From: Haloferax mucosum ATCC BAA-1512
GTDB lineage: Archaea; Halobacteriota; Halobacteria; Halobacteriales; Haloferacaceae
Reading direction: 5' to 3'
Assembly: GCF_000337815.1 (NCBI RefSeq)
Contig: NZ_AOLN01000001.1
Span: 124,001 to 188,000 of the forward strand
Length of the DNA stretch: 64,000 nt
Shown here: one piece after another, positions 34,309 through 45,030 of the stretch
Numbering within the stretch: the first letter of the stretch is position 1
Layout of the letters: the number at the start of each line of letters is the position of its first letter
Notes under the pieces: generated by a model
The model's input: the letters and a program-made list of their open reading frames with translations, nothing else
Database searches by the model: none
What the model was told of the DNA's origin: nothing
Position numbers and translations under genes: made by a program

Positions 34309-35130
34309 ATGACCGGCCACAGCGAGGACCCCAACGACGAGGTCCAGTACCACATCGAACTCGCCTCCGAAGACGTCGCAGACGCCGTCCTCCTGCCGGG
34401 GAACCCAGAGCGCGTGGACAAGGTGACGTCCCTGTGGGACGACCACGAGGAGAAAGCCTACCACCGCGAGTACCGAACTGCGACGGGAACGTACGACGGG
34501 ACGCCGATTTCAGTCACCTCCACCGGAATCGGCAGTCCGTCGGCGGCTATCGCCGTCGAGGAACTCGCCCGTGTGGGCGCTGATACGTTCATTCGCGTCG
34601 GTTCGTGCGGTGCGATTCAACCGGAGATGGACGTGGGCGACCTCGTCATCACCTCGGGGGCAGTTCGACAAGAGGGGACCTCGAAAGAGTACGTCCGCGA
34701 GGATTACCCCGCCGTCGCCGACCACGAAGTCGTCTCTGCGCTCGTCGCGGCCGCGGAGCGACTCGATTACGACTACCACGTCGGACTGACGATGAGCGCG
34801 GACTCGTTTTACGCCGGGCAGGGCCGCCCCGGATTCGAGGGCTTTCGCGCCGCCGGAGCCGACTCGCTCGTCGAGGAACTGCAAGACGCGAACGTGAAGA
34901 ACATCGAGATGGAAGCGTCGGCGCTCCTGACGATTGCGAACGTCTACGGACTCCGCGCCGGTGCCGTCTGTTCGGTCTACGCGAACCGGGTCACCGGTGA
35001 GTTCCGCACTGAAGGCGAGTCGCGGGCGGCAGAAGTGGCGAGCCTCGCGGTCCACCTCCTCGCCAAGATGGACGAGGTCAAACGCGAGGCCGGCGTTGAC
35101 CGCTGGCACGCCGGACTCAGCCTCGAATAA
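34309..35130 (+). CDS. udp: Uridine phosphorylase (nucleoside phosphorylase-I family)
   Basis: 273 residues. The family blocks are LLPGNPERVDKV (phosphate-binding GNPxR), STGIGSPSAAIAVEEL, RVGSCGAIQPEM and NIEMEASALLTIANVYG (the EMEx ribose site). These match NP-I uridine/purine phosphorylases, closest to Udp by the overall pattern. The enzyme would split uridine into uracil and ribose 1-phosphate. With Cdd this is a salvage route and may feed the haloarchaeal pentose-bisphosphate pathway; that link is inference. TTTTATC at about 34280 is the promoter box. Confidence 0.9.
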   Translation: MTGHSEDPNDEVQYHIELASEDVADAVLLPGNPERVDKVTSLWDDHEEKAYHREYRTATGTYDGTPISVTSTGIGSPSAAIAVEELARVGADTFIRVGSCGAIQPEMDVGDLVITSGAVRQEGTSKEYVREDYPAVADHEVVSALVAAAERLDYDYHVGLTMSADSFYAGQGRPGFEGFRAAGADSLVEELQDANVKNIEMEASALLTIANVYGLRAGAVCSVYANRVTGEFRTEGESRAAEVASLAVHLLAKMDEVKREAGVDRWHAGLSLE

Positions 35131-35244
35131 TCCGACAACCGTCGAACCCGTATTTCGACGCTACGAGGCGTATCGCACCCAAATCCCCCCGCGTTGGGAG
35201 CGAGTTTCAAAGCCCCTTTATCGGATGACTGCGCAGACGACGAC

Positions 35245-36438
35245 ATGAGCACGCAGGTCGTCGTTCTCGGCTCAGGGTACGCCGGGGCCGGCGCAGTAAA
35301 ACGCCTCGAAGAAGAACTCGGTTACGACGCACAACTGACGTGGGTCGCCGAACACGACTACCACCTCGTTCTCCACGAGGTCCACCGATGCATCCGCGAC
35401 CCGAGTGTCGAGTCGAGCATCACCATCCCGGTTGACGATATCAAATCCCCGGAGACGGAGTTCGTCAAAGGCCGCGCGACGAACGTCGATGTCGAGGAGA
35501 ACGCCGTGGAACTCGAAGGCGGCGACACCGTGGACTTCGACTACCTGCTCGTCGCTATCGGCTCTTCGACCGCGTTCTTCGGCATCGAGGGACTCGAAGA
35601 GTTCGCCCACCAGCTCAAAGGTCTCGACGACGCCCGCGAGATTCACCAGGACATCAAACAGGCCGCAAAGGACGCCTCCCGAGACGACCCCGCAAAGGTC
35701 GTCATCGGCGGTGCAGGTCTCTCCGGCATCCAGACCGCCGCCGAAGTCGCCGAGTACCGCGATATGAACCGTGCCCCTATCGACATCCAAATCGTCGAGG
35801 GTATGGACGAGATATTCCCCGGCAACGACCCCGAACTCCAAGGCGCGCTCCGTCGCCGACTCGAAGAACTCGACATCGAAATCCTGACCGGCGACTTCAT
35901 CTCGAAGGTTGACGAGGAGACGGTCTTCCTCGGCGGCGGCGAGGACGAAGCCCCGGAAGAACTGGACTACGACGTTCTCGTCTGGACCGGCGGCATCACT
36001 GGCCAGCCCGAAGCCCAGGAGATCGAACTCGAACAGGACGAGCGCTCCCACCGCTTTTTCGCCGAAGAGGACTTCCAGACGAGCAACGACCGCGTCTTCG
36101 CGGTCGGCGACTGTTCGCTCGTCGAACAGGGTCCCGACAACGTCGCGCCGCCGACGGCGCAGGCCGCGTGGGACGCCGCGGACGTCGCTGGCGAGAACAT
36201 CGCCCGCGCCATCGCTGGCAAGCCCCTCAAGCGCTGGACGTTCACCGACAAAGGGACGGTCATTTCCATCGGTCACGACGCCGTCGCTCACGGCGTGAAG
36301 TTCCCCGTCGTCGGCGAGTTCCCGGTCAACGTCTTCGGCGGCCCGCTCGCCCGTCTGCTCAAGAAGGGAATCGCCGCGAACTGGATCTCCGACGTGACTT
36401 CCCCGAAGCGCGCGCTCTCCGCCTGGAACGACCTGTAA
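35245..36438 (+). CDS. Type II NADH dehydrogenase (NDH-2-like FAD oxidoreductase)
   Basis: 397 residues with two Rossmann nucleotide folds: VVVLGSGYAGAGAV at the N-terminus (FAD) and VVIGGAGLSGIQTAAEVAEY near 150 (NADH). The motifs YLLVAIGS and RVFAVGDCSLVEQGPDNVAPPTAQAAWD are the family's FAD contact sites. The C-terminal part (GPLARLLKKGIAANWISDV) has amphipathic helices for the membrane face. NDH-2 passes electrons from NADH to menaquinone without pumping. A TTTATCGG box is about 28 bases upstream of the ATG at 35245. Confidence 0.9.
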   Translation: MSTQVVVLGSGYAGAGAVKRLEEELGYDAQLTWVAEHDYHLVLHEVHRCIRDPSVESSITIPVDDIKSPETEFVKGRATNVDVEENAVELEGGDTVDFDYLLVAIGSSTAFFGIEGLEEFAHQLKGLDDAREIHQDIKQAAKDASRDDPAKVVIGGAGLSGIQTAAEVAEYRDMNRAPIDIQIVEGMDEIFPGNDPELQGALRRRLEELDIEILTGDFISKVDEETVFLGGGEDEAPEELDYDVLVWTGGITGQPEAQEIELEQDERSHRFFAEEDFQTSNDRVFAVGDCSLVEQGPDNVAPPTAQAAWDAADVAGENIARAIAGKPLKRWTFTDKGTVISIGHDAVAHGVKFPVVGEFPVNVFGGPLARLLKKGIAANWISDVTSPKRALSAWNDL

Positions 36439-36764
36439 GCGAGCGACGCGCACGCGGTGAATCGGAACCGGGACGCGAGGTGCGTTCGGTGACGTACTGA
36501 CTCTCTGATTTCGACCGTCTCGCTTCGTCTCTTCTCGTCGAGTTTCTGGTTTCGGTTTTGCCACTCGCGTTCCTCCGACTGCGGTTTGTGTTCGTGTCCG
36601 GCTCTTGGGGTCTCTTCGAGTGCTTCCCTATCACTTTCGCAGAATGCGTCTGTCGATACCGAGTCCAGTCTCTACGTCAACCCAAAGAGCGGTCGAACAC
36701 GACCGGCGCTGTTGCTCGGGGACAGAAGAAGAGAGAAAGAAAGTCGGTGAGGCTCCGTGAGGCT
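36439..36764. other. 326-base gap between NDH-2 and HTH regulator genes, nothing found
   Basis: The two genes converge here. The plus strand between about 36495 and 36620 is rich in T and C (for example TTTCTGGTTTCGGTTTTGCC), which may terminate transcription of the NDH-2 gene. No plausible small reading frame, hairpin or RNA gene was seen. Confidence 0.5.
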
Positions 36765-37298
36765 TCAGTGCTGAGGTTCGCCGACGGGGGCCTGCATGTC
36801 GTCGATGCGCAGGATGAGGATGTTGCTCGTGTCGTCCTTGCCGTCGAGCGTGCCGTCGATGACGAGCTTCGAGAGCGGCGTCGGGCCGACGCGAATCTTG
36901 TCGCCCTCGTGGAAGTCACGAACCGAGCCTTGGACGTGAATCTCCGCGCGGCAGAGTTCGGGGTGGTGAACGCTGGAGAGGTCGATTCCATCGACGTTGA
37001 CGCCCTCTACCTGCTCGTCGTTGTGGAACAGCGGCACCGATGCAGGCTCGTCCATCTTATCGACGTCGAGCGCTTCGTAGGCGTTTGCGGTCGGCTTGTA
37101 GCCACCCTTCGGTCCCGGGACGCCCTCGACGAGTTGGAGCGCTTTCAGACTCTGCATCTGGTTTCGGATGGTCCCCGGGTTTCGGTTGACTTCCTCTGCG
37201 ATGTCCTCGCCCTTCACCGCGTCTTCAGATTCTCGATAGAGGTTGATGAGTGCGGTAAGGATAGTTTTCTGACTCGAAGTGAGCTCGATTGATGACAT
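36765..37298 (-). CDS. Winged-helix transcriptional regulator (Rrf2/TrmB-like)
   Basis: 177 residues. The first 75 form a winged helix (SSQKTILTALINLYRESEDAVKGEDIAEEVNRNPGTIRNQMQSLKALQLVEGVPGPKGGYKPT), with the recognition helix at about 40-52. The second half is a beta-rich domain (VEGVNVDGIDLSSV, HVQGSVRDFHEGDKIRVGPTPLSKLVIDG) without recognised ligand residues; no redox Cys cluster is present. Likely a DNA-binding regulator. It is divergent from the sugar epimerase gene at 37464, which it might control. Confidence 0.85.
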   Translation of the reverse strand: MSSIELTSSQKTILTALINLYRESEDAVKGEDIAEEVNRNPGTIRNQMQSLKALQLVEGVPGPKGGYKPTANAYEALDVDKMDEPASVPLFHNDEQVEGVNVDGIDLSSVHHPELCRAEIHVQGSVRDFHEGDKIRVGPTPLSKLVIDGTLDGKDDTSNILILRIDDMQAPVGEPQH

Positions 37299-37463
37299 GG
37301 AGAGTGATTGGCTACATACGTCCTTAAATCCGATGGATGACGCCTCAAATCTACCGTTCGTTTACTTTGTGATGAAAGGCCATACATGAATGTTCATTTT
37401 GAACCGAGATTTAGACGAGATGCGGTCGATAGCACTATACGCCTCACGGGAGTGCGGTCGAAT

Positions 37464-38384
37464 ATGAACGGGAAACGAGTCCTCGTCACCGGCGGTGCCG
37501 GATTCATCGGCTCGAACCTCGCAAACCACCTCGCCGCGGATAACGACGTGGTTGCGGTTGACGACCTCTATCTCGGCACGCCAGAGAATCTCGACGACGC
37601 CGTGGAATTCCACGAAAAGAGCGTCCTCGACGACGACCTGCCGACCGAAGACGTGGACGTTGTGTTCCACCTCGCGGCGCTTTCGTCGTACAAGATGCAC
37701 GAAGAAAACCCCACGAAGGGTGCTCGTGTCAACATCGAAGGGTTCGTGAACACGGTCGAACAGGCCCGCAACGACGGCTGTGATACGGTCGTCTACGCCT
37801 CCACGTCCTCGATTTACGGGTCACGGACCGACCCCTCGCCCGAAGACATGCCGGTCGAGGCTCGAACCGGCTACGAGGCGTCGAAGCTCGCCCGCGAACG
37901 CTATGCGGAGTACTTCCACAACCACTACGACATGCACCTCGCCGGCCTTCGGTTCTTCTCGGTCTATCAAGGCTTTGGCGGCGCGGAAGAACACAAAGGC
38001 GAGTTCGCCAACACCATCGCACAGTTCGCCGACAAGATAGCCAACGGCGAGTCGCCGGAACTGTTCGGTGACGGGTCACAGACGCGCGACTTCACGCACG
38101 TTGACGACATCGTCCGCGGAATCGAAGTCGCCGCAGACAACCGCCTACAGGGCATTTACAACCTTGGAACCGGCGAGAGCTACACGTTCAACGAGATGGT
38201 CCGAATGATAAACGAGGTTCTCGGTACTGATGTCGAACCGGCGTACATCGACAACCCACTCGACGTCTACGTCCACGACACGATGGCCGACTGCACCAAA
38301 ATCCGGGCGGCGACCGGTTGGGAACCCCAAATCAGCTTCGAGGAAGGTGTCGAGCGCGTCTGCGAACCGTATCTGAACGAGTGA
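37464..38384 (+). CDS. NAD-dependent sugar epimerase/dehydratase
   Basis: 306 residues of the extended SDR family. The cofactor motif is GGAGFIGSNLANHL, the catalytic Ser region is STSSIYG, and the Tyr-Lys pair is GYEASK. A typical sugar-nucleotide block follows (DGSQTRDFTHVDDIVRGI and YNLGTGESYTFNEMV). It most resembles UDP-glucose 4-epimerase-like enzymes that act on nucleotide sugars for glycans. The precise sugar is not readable. A TATA-like ACTATAC about 27 bases before the ATG at 37464 excludes the longer frame. Confidence 0.92.
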   Translation: MNGKRVLVTGGAGFIGSNLANHLAADNDVVAVDDLYLGTPENLDDAVEFHEKSVLDDDLPTEDVDVVFHLAALSSYKMHEENPTKGARVNIEGFVNTVEQARNDGCDTVVYASTSSIYGSRTDPSPEDMPVEARTGYEASKLARERYAEYFHNHYDMHLAGLRFFSVYQGFGGAEEHKGEFANTIAQFADKIANGESPELFGDGSQTRDFTHVDDIVRGIEVAADNRLQGIYNLGTGESYTFNEMVRMINEVLGTDVEPAYIDNPLDVYVHDTMADCTKIRAATGWEPQISFEEGVERVCEPYLNE

Positions 38385-38548
38385 CCGACCGGACGTCTAA
38401 CTACTAAAACACGGCAACTGCTCTCTCTCTCGGAGACACCTTCGGTGCTGTCCCCGGTGTCGTCTCGGGAAGCGATTTGTTTCTTCCGTTGCCCTACGCC
38501 CGGCGACTAACCGGTGGAGGTAAACCGCCGGTATCTGTGAGTAGAATC

Positions 38549-39448
38549 ATGGCGAAATCTGTCCGAATTATCGGCACCCCGACGGACTACGGGGCGAATC
38601 GGCGCGGTGTGGATATGGGACCTTCTGCGATTCGGTACGGTGGACTCACGAAACAACTCGAAGCCGCCGACGTCTCGCCATCGGATGCGGGGGACCTCAC
38701 GGTCCCACACCTCGCAACGCGTGATGCGGATGCGGGCGCGGCGAACGCAAAGCACATCAACGAAGTCGAAGAGGTCACGACGACCCTCGCGGACGCCGTC
38801 TCCGACGCGATTTCGGATGGCGTCACCCCGCTCGTCCTCGGCGGTGACCACTCGATTGCAATCGGCTCGATGGTCGGAAGCGCCCGCGACGCCGACATCG
38901 GCGTCGTTTGGTTCGACGCCCACGGCGACTTCAACACGCCCGAGACCTCGCCGTCCGGAAACGTCCACGGCATGCCGCTTGCCGCCGCGCTCGGTATCGG
39001 CGACTTCGAAGGTGTCAAGTGGGCGAACGCGCCGCGCTTGAAGGAAGAAAACGTCGCTATCGTCGGTCTCCGTGACGTCGACGAAAACGAGACCGCGGCG
39101 ATTCACGACAGCGACGTTACCGCCTACACGATGTCTGATATCGACGAACGAGGCATCACCGACGTCACTCTCGACGCGCTCGACGTGGCGACGAGCGGCA
39201 CCGACGGCGTCCACGTCAGTCTCGACCTCGACTGGCTCGACCCCCGCGAGGCTCCCGGGGTCGGGACGCCCGTCCGCGGCGGTGCGACGTACCGCGAGGC
39301 CCACACCGCGATGGAACTCGTTGCAGAGTCGGGAGCGATGCGTTCGCTCGAACTCGTCGAGGTCAACCCCATCCTCGACGAACACAACGAGACGGCCACG
39401 CTCGCAACCGAACTCGCCGCCAGCGCCTTCGGAAAGCGTATCCTCTGA
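38549..39448 (+). CDS. Arginase
   Basis: 299 residues. All ligands of the two-manganese site are present: His101 in GGDHS, Asp123, His125 and Asp127 in DAHGD, and Asp226 and Asp228 in SLDLDWLDP. Together with SGNVHGMPLA and NPILDEHNETA this is the true arginase pattern rather than agmatinase. It splits arginine to ornithine and urea. The ATG at 38549 follows a GGTAAACC box at 27 bases. Its stop codon overlaps the next gene's ATG by one base (TGATG). Confidence 0.92.
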   Translation: MAKSVRIIGTPTDYGANRRGVDMGPSAIRYGGLTKQLEAADVSPSDAGDLTVPHLATRDADAGAANAKHINEVEEVTTTLADAVSDAISDGVTPLVLGGDHSIAIGSMVGSARDADIGVVWFDAHGDFNTPETSPSGNVHGMPLAAALGIGDFEGVKWANAPRLKEENVAIVGLRDVDENETAAIHDSDVTAYTMSDIDERGITDVTLDALDVATSGTDGVHVSLDLDWLDPREAPGVGTPVRGGATYREAHTAMELVAESGAMRSLELVEVNPILDEHNETATLATELAASAFGKRIL

Positions 39449-39918
39449 TGGCAACTCCGAGAGAGGCACCCGCGCCGCACGATTTGGCCGCCGGAGTCGT
39501 CGTGCTTCGGGACGAGTCGGTACTCGCGGTGTACGAGAAAGACCGCTGGGGTCTCCCGAAAGGTGGGTCAGAACCCGGGGAGTTCTTCTCCGAAACGGCC
39601 GCCCGCGAGGCCGCAGAGGAGACCGGTCTCGACGTGGAGATTCAGTCGCTCGCGTTCACGAGCGAGATTCGCGGCCCTGACCGGCGAATCTACCTCCAGC
39701 GGTTCTATCACGCGACCGAACAGGGCGACCCGGTCGAACCGGCTCCGTGCGACCCCGACGACGAAATCGAGCAAGCGGAGTTTCTGCCGCTTTCAGAACT
39801 CGGGTCGGCGCTCACCTACCGGCCGCGGGTCGAGCCGTTGCGCGAGTGGCTTCGGGACCGTAAACCCCGACACTACACGTACGACCTGACGACCGAACCG
39901 GCGACGGTTGACGAGTAG
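39448..39918 (+). CDS. Nudix hydrolase
   Basis: 156 residues. The Nudix box is intact at 39-61: G39 to E45, then REAAEETGL at 53-61. The N-terminus AAGVVVLRDESVLAVYEKDRWGLPKGG is the typical entry strand. Such enzymes split nucleoside diphosphates linked to another group; the substrate cannot be inferred. Translation is likely coupled to arginase through the TGATG overlap. The C-terminus (HYTYDLTTEPATVDE) looks like a short family-specific tail. Confidence 0.9.
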   Translation: MATPREAPAPHDLAAGVVVLRDESVLAVYEKDRWGLPKGGSEPGEFFSETAAREAAEETGLDVEIQSLAFTSEIRGPDRRIYLQRFYHATEQGDPVEPAPCDPDDEIEQAEFLPLSELGSALTYRPRVEPLREWLRDRKPRHYTYDLTTEPATVDE

Positions 39919-39973
39919 CTCCCGCGGGAACGCGACCCGAGGATTCAGTTGTCTGTTCTGACGATACCGTTCG

Positions 39974-40243
39974 ATGGCGGGTTCTCCAGCCGACTTCGCC
40001 CGCGAGAGCGACAGCGATACCGCCGTCGATACCACCGACCGGCGGGAAACCTCTAGGCAAACCCCGAAAACCCCCCCACCGAGCCGGCGTCGTCGGTGCT
40101 CCTCGAACGATTCACGGTTTCGCGTCGGACGGCCGCCGAATGGGTCGCGCTCAGCACCACCGGGGTTCGTCGCTACCGTGTTCGTCTTTGGCGGACTGTA
40201 CGCCGCCGTAACCGGCCGAACCGACGCAGAGTCGGCGAGGAAA
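39974..40243 (+). pseudogene. Candidate small membrane gene broken by two homopolymer frameshifts
   Basis: An acidic, haloarchaeal-looking N-terminus starts at ATG 39974 (MAGSPADFARESDSDTAVD). At seven Cs (40071-40077) the coding pattern moves to another frame, giving LLERFTVSRRTAAEWVALSTTG. At GGGG (40162-40165) it returns, giving a hydrophobic helix FVATVFVFGGLYAAVTGR. Joined, the pieces read as one protein, with one C lost and one G gained. Codon third-position GC stays high in each piece. Either a decayed gene or two sequencing errors. The true end is unclear: this frame continues antisense into gyrA. Confidence 0.4.
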
Positions 40244-42862
40244 CTACTCGTCGTCAGCCGGAATCTCGTCAGCCGACTCGTTGGCGCGTTCGGTCGATTC
40301 GTCGTCAGCCGACTCGCCGTCGGCAAGCGCGTTTTCCGACGTTTCGTCGTCCAGTTCGTTTTCGTCTTCGCTCATCGCGGCCGGAATCACATCGACTGAC
40401 GCGACGGCGTCGCCCGATTCGATGTCCATGACGATGACGCCCATCGTGTTGCGGCCGACCGTCGAGATGTCTTCGACGGGGGTCCGGAGAATCTGGCCTT
40501 CGTCGGACATGACGACGAGGTGGTCGCCTTCGCCGACGGTGTTGATAGCGCACACCGGCCCGTTTCGCTCGTTCGTCTTGATGTCGATGAGGCCCTTCCC
40601 GTTGCGCGACTGCGCGCGGTACGCGTCGAGGTCGGTCCGTTTTCCGTAGCCGTTTTCGGTGACGGTAAGCACCCAACTGTGGTGGGTCTCGTCGATGGCG
40701 GCGACACCGGCAACCACGTCGTCACCGGTGAGGTTGATGCCGCGGACACCGCGTGCGGAGCGACCCATGGCACGAACCTCGTCTTCGTCGAACCGGATTG
40801 ACATGCCCTGTTCGGTGCCGATAACGAGGTCTCGGGTGCCGTCTGTAACCTCCACATCGGCCAGTTCGTCGCCCTCGTCGAGTTTGGTGGCGATGATACC
40901 GGTCGAGAGGATGTTCTGGAACTTATCGACGCTGGTGCGCTTGATGTAGCCGTCTCGCGTCACCATCGTCAGGTAGCCGTCTATCTCTTCGAGGTCGTCG
41001 CAGTTGACGACGGCGGTGATCTCCTCGCCGTCGTCGAAGTCGAGGAGATTGACAGCCGACTTGCCGCGGGCCGTCCGCGACATCTCGGGCACCTGGTAGG
41101 CTTTGAGTTGGTAGACCTGTCCGTGGTTGGTGAAACACAACAGGTCGTCGTGCGTGTTCGTGACGAACACCGACGAGACGTTGTCGCCTTCCTTGAGGTC
41201 GGTCCCGATGATGCCCTTGCCGCCGCGGTGTTGGGCGCGGAACTGCGAAACCGGCATGCGCTTGATGTAGTCGTCTTCGCTGACGACGACGACCACGTCT
41301 TCTTCGGGAATGAGGTCGGCGCGCGTGACCTCGCCGGTGTTGGCGACGAAGGACGTGCGGCGTTCGTCCGCGTACTGGTCTTTGATTTCGAGGAGTTCCT
41401 CCTCGATGACTGCGTCGAGTTCCGACTGGTCGCCGAGAATGGTTTCGAGACGCTCGATGGTGTCTTGGACGTCATCGTACTCGTCTTCGATTTCGGCCGC
41501 TTCCATCGAGGTGAGCGAACCGAGTTGCATCGAAACGATGTGATTCGCTTGGTCCTCCGAGAAGCCGAAGGCCGGGAGGGGTTCGCCGTCAACCTCGACG
41601 GTCACTTCCCCACGGAGTGCGGCCTTCGCGTCGTCACGGCTCTCGGAATTCCGAATCGTCTCGACCACGTCGTCGATGTGTTCGAGGGCCTTCAGCCGGC
41701 CTTCGAGGATATGCGCGCGGTCTTCGGCCTCGGTGAGTTCGTACTCGGAGCGCCGCCGAACCACGTCGCGGCGGTGGTCGAGGTAGTGCTGAAGCGTCTC
41801 TTTGAGTGTGAGGACCTGCGGTTGGCCGTCAACGAGCGCGAGGTTGATGACGCCGAAGGTCGATTCGAGGTGGTTGTCGAGCAGTTGGTTCTTGACAACC
41901 TCGGCTATCGCGCCGCGCTTGAGTTCGATGACGACGCGGATACCGTCGCGGTCGGACTCGTCGCGGATGTCGCGGATACCCTCGATTTTGCCGGCGTTGA
42001 CGTCGTCGGCGATGCGCTCTATGAGGCGGGCCTTGTTCTCCTGATACGGGAGTTCGTTGATGACGATGCGGCCTTCCTCTTCTTCGACCTCGTAGTCGGC
42101 GCGGACGCGGACGCGACCGCGACCCGTCTTGTACGCCTTGTGGACCGCGTTGCGGCCGACGATGTTCGCGCCGGTCGGGAAGTCCGGACCCTTGACGTGT
42201 TCCATCAGGTCCGAAACGGTCGCGTCGGGGTTCTCGATGAGTTCGACGGTCGCGTCGATGACTTCTCCGAGGTTGTGCGGCGGGATGTTCGTGGACATCC
42301 CAACCGCGATACCGGACGACCCGTTGACGAGTAGGTTCGGGAACGACGACGGCAGGACTGTCGGTTCCTGCTTGCGGTCGTCGTAGTTCGATTGGAAATC
42401 GACGGTGTCCTTGTCGATATCTTCGAGGAGTTCCTCGGCGATTGGGGCCATCCGCGCTTCCGTGTACCGCATCGCGGCTGGCGGGTCACCGTCAACGGAC
42501 CCGAAGTTCCCCTGTCCATCCACGAGGGGGTAGCGCATCGAGAAGTCCTGCGCCATGCGCGCGAGGGCGTCGTAGATGGCGGAGTCACCGTGCGGGTGGT
42601 AGTCTCCCATCGTCTCGCCCACGATGGACGAGGACTTGCGGTGCGACGAGTGGGCGGTCACGCCGGCTTGGTCCATCGCATAGAGGATGCGCCGGTGAAC
42701 CGGCTTGAGACCGTCGCGCACGTCGGGGAGTGCGCGACCCGCGATGACCGACATCGCGTAGTCGATGTACGACTGTTCCATCTCGTCTTCGATGCGTGCG
42801 TTCTTGATTTCGGCCGCGATACCCGCGCCCGGTTCGAATGCATCTGGTGTCTCAGAACTCAT
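40244..42862 (-). CDS. gyrA: DNA gyrase subunit A
   Basis: 872 residues. The catalytic tyrosine is Tyr133 in [10 protein letters not shown], set in the winged-helix domain begun by [27 protein letters not shown] coiled-coil tower follows (about 340-500), then the C-terminal DNA-wrapping beta-pinwheel from about 510. The pinwheel has the GyrA box QHRGGKG, which marks true gyrase able to introduce negative supercoils. The last 35 residues are an acidic tail ([19 protein letters not shown]). It is cotranscribed with gyrB: one base separates the gyrB stop from this ATG. Confidence 0.97.
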   Translation of the reverse strand: MSSETPDAFEPGAGIAAEIKNARIEDEMEQSYIDYAMSVIAGRALPDVRDGLKPVHRRILYAMDQAGVTAHSSHRKSSSIVGETMGDYHPHGDSAIYDALARMAQDFSMRYPLVDGQGNFGSVDGDPPAAMRYTEARMAPIAEELLEDIDKDTVDFQSNYDDRKQEPTVLPSSFPNLLVNGSSGIAVGMSTNIPPHNLGEVIDATVELIENPDATVSDLMEHVKGPDFPTGANIVGRNAVHKAYKTGRGRVRVRADYEVEEEEGRIVINELPYQENKARLIERIADDVNAGKIEGIRDIRDESDRDGIRVVIELKRGAIAEVVKNQLLDNHLESTFGVINLALVDGQPQVLTLKETLQHYLDHRRDVVRRRSEYELTEAEDRAHILEGRLKALEHIDDVVETIRNSESRDDAKAALRGEVTVEVDGEPLPAFGFSEDQANHIVSMQLGSLTSMEAAEIEDEYDDVQDTIERLETILGDQSELDAVIEEELLEIKDQYADERRTSFVANTGEVTRADLIPEEDVVVVVSEDDYIKRMPVSQFRAQHRGGKGIIGTDLKEGDNVSSVFVTNTHDDLLCFTNHGQVYQLKAYQVPEMSRTARGKSAVNLLDFDDGEEITAVVNCDDLEEIDGYLTMVTRDGYIKRTSVDKFQNILSTGIIATKLDEGDELADVEVTDGTRDLVIGTEQGMSIRFDEDEVRAMGRSARGVRGINLTGDDVVAGVAAIDETHHSWVLTVTENGYGKRTDLDAYRAQSRNGKGLIDIKTNERNGPVCAINTVGEGDHLVVMSDEGQILRTPVEDISTVGRNTMGVIVMDIESGDAVASVDVIPAAMSEDENELDDETSENALADGESADDESTERANESADEIPADDE

Positions 42863-42863
42863 A

Positions 42864-44810
<1,947 letters not shown>

Positions 44811-44994
44811 GCTCTCACGCGCGGGCGCGAACTACCTACTGAAGCCCTGCTTTGCGACTTGAGCGCAGTCTGGCGGTCTCGGCGTTTACCTAAAAACCCG
44901 CGCGTGTCGGTGTCATTCACACTCGCCACATCTGTTGGTAGCAGTACTCACGCCTCAGGAAACCCGGTTTCACTTCCACTCTGGTGCCGGTGGG

Positions 44995-45003
44995 TACTTA
45001 ACG
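44995..45003 (+). promoter_or_regulatory. TATA-like box of top6B
   Basis: TACTTAACG about 30 bases before the ATG at 45031. It supports that start rather than the longer frame from 44935. Confidence 0.45.
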
Positions 45004-45030
45004 TGGGACTGGGTAGATGCGGAACAGGAA

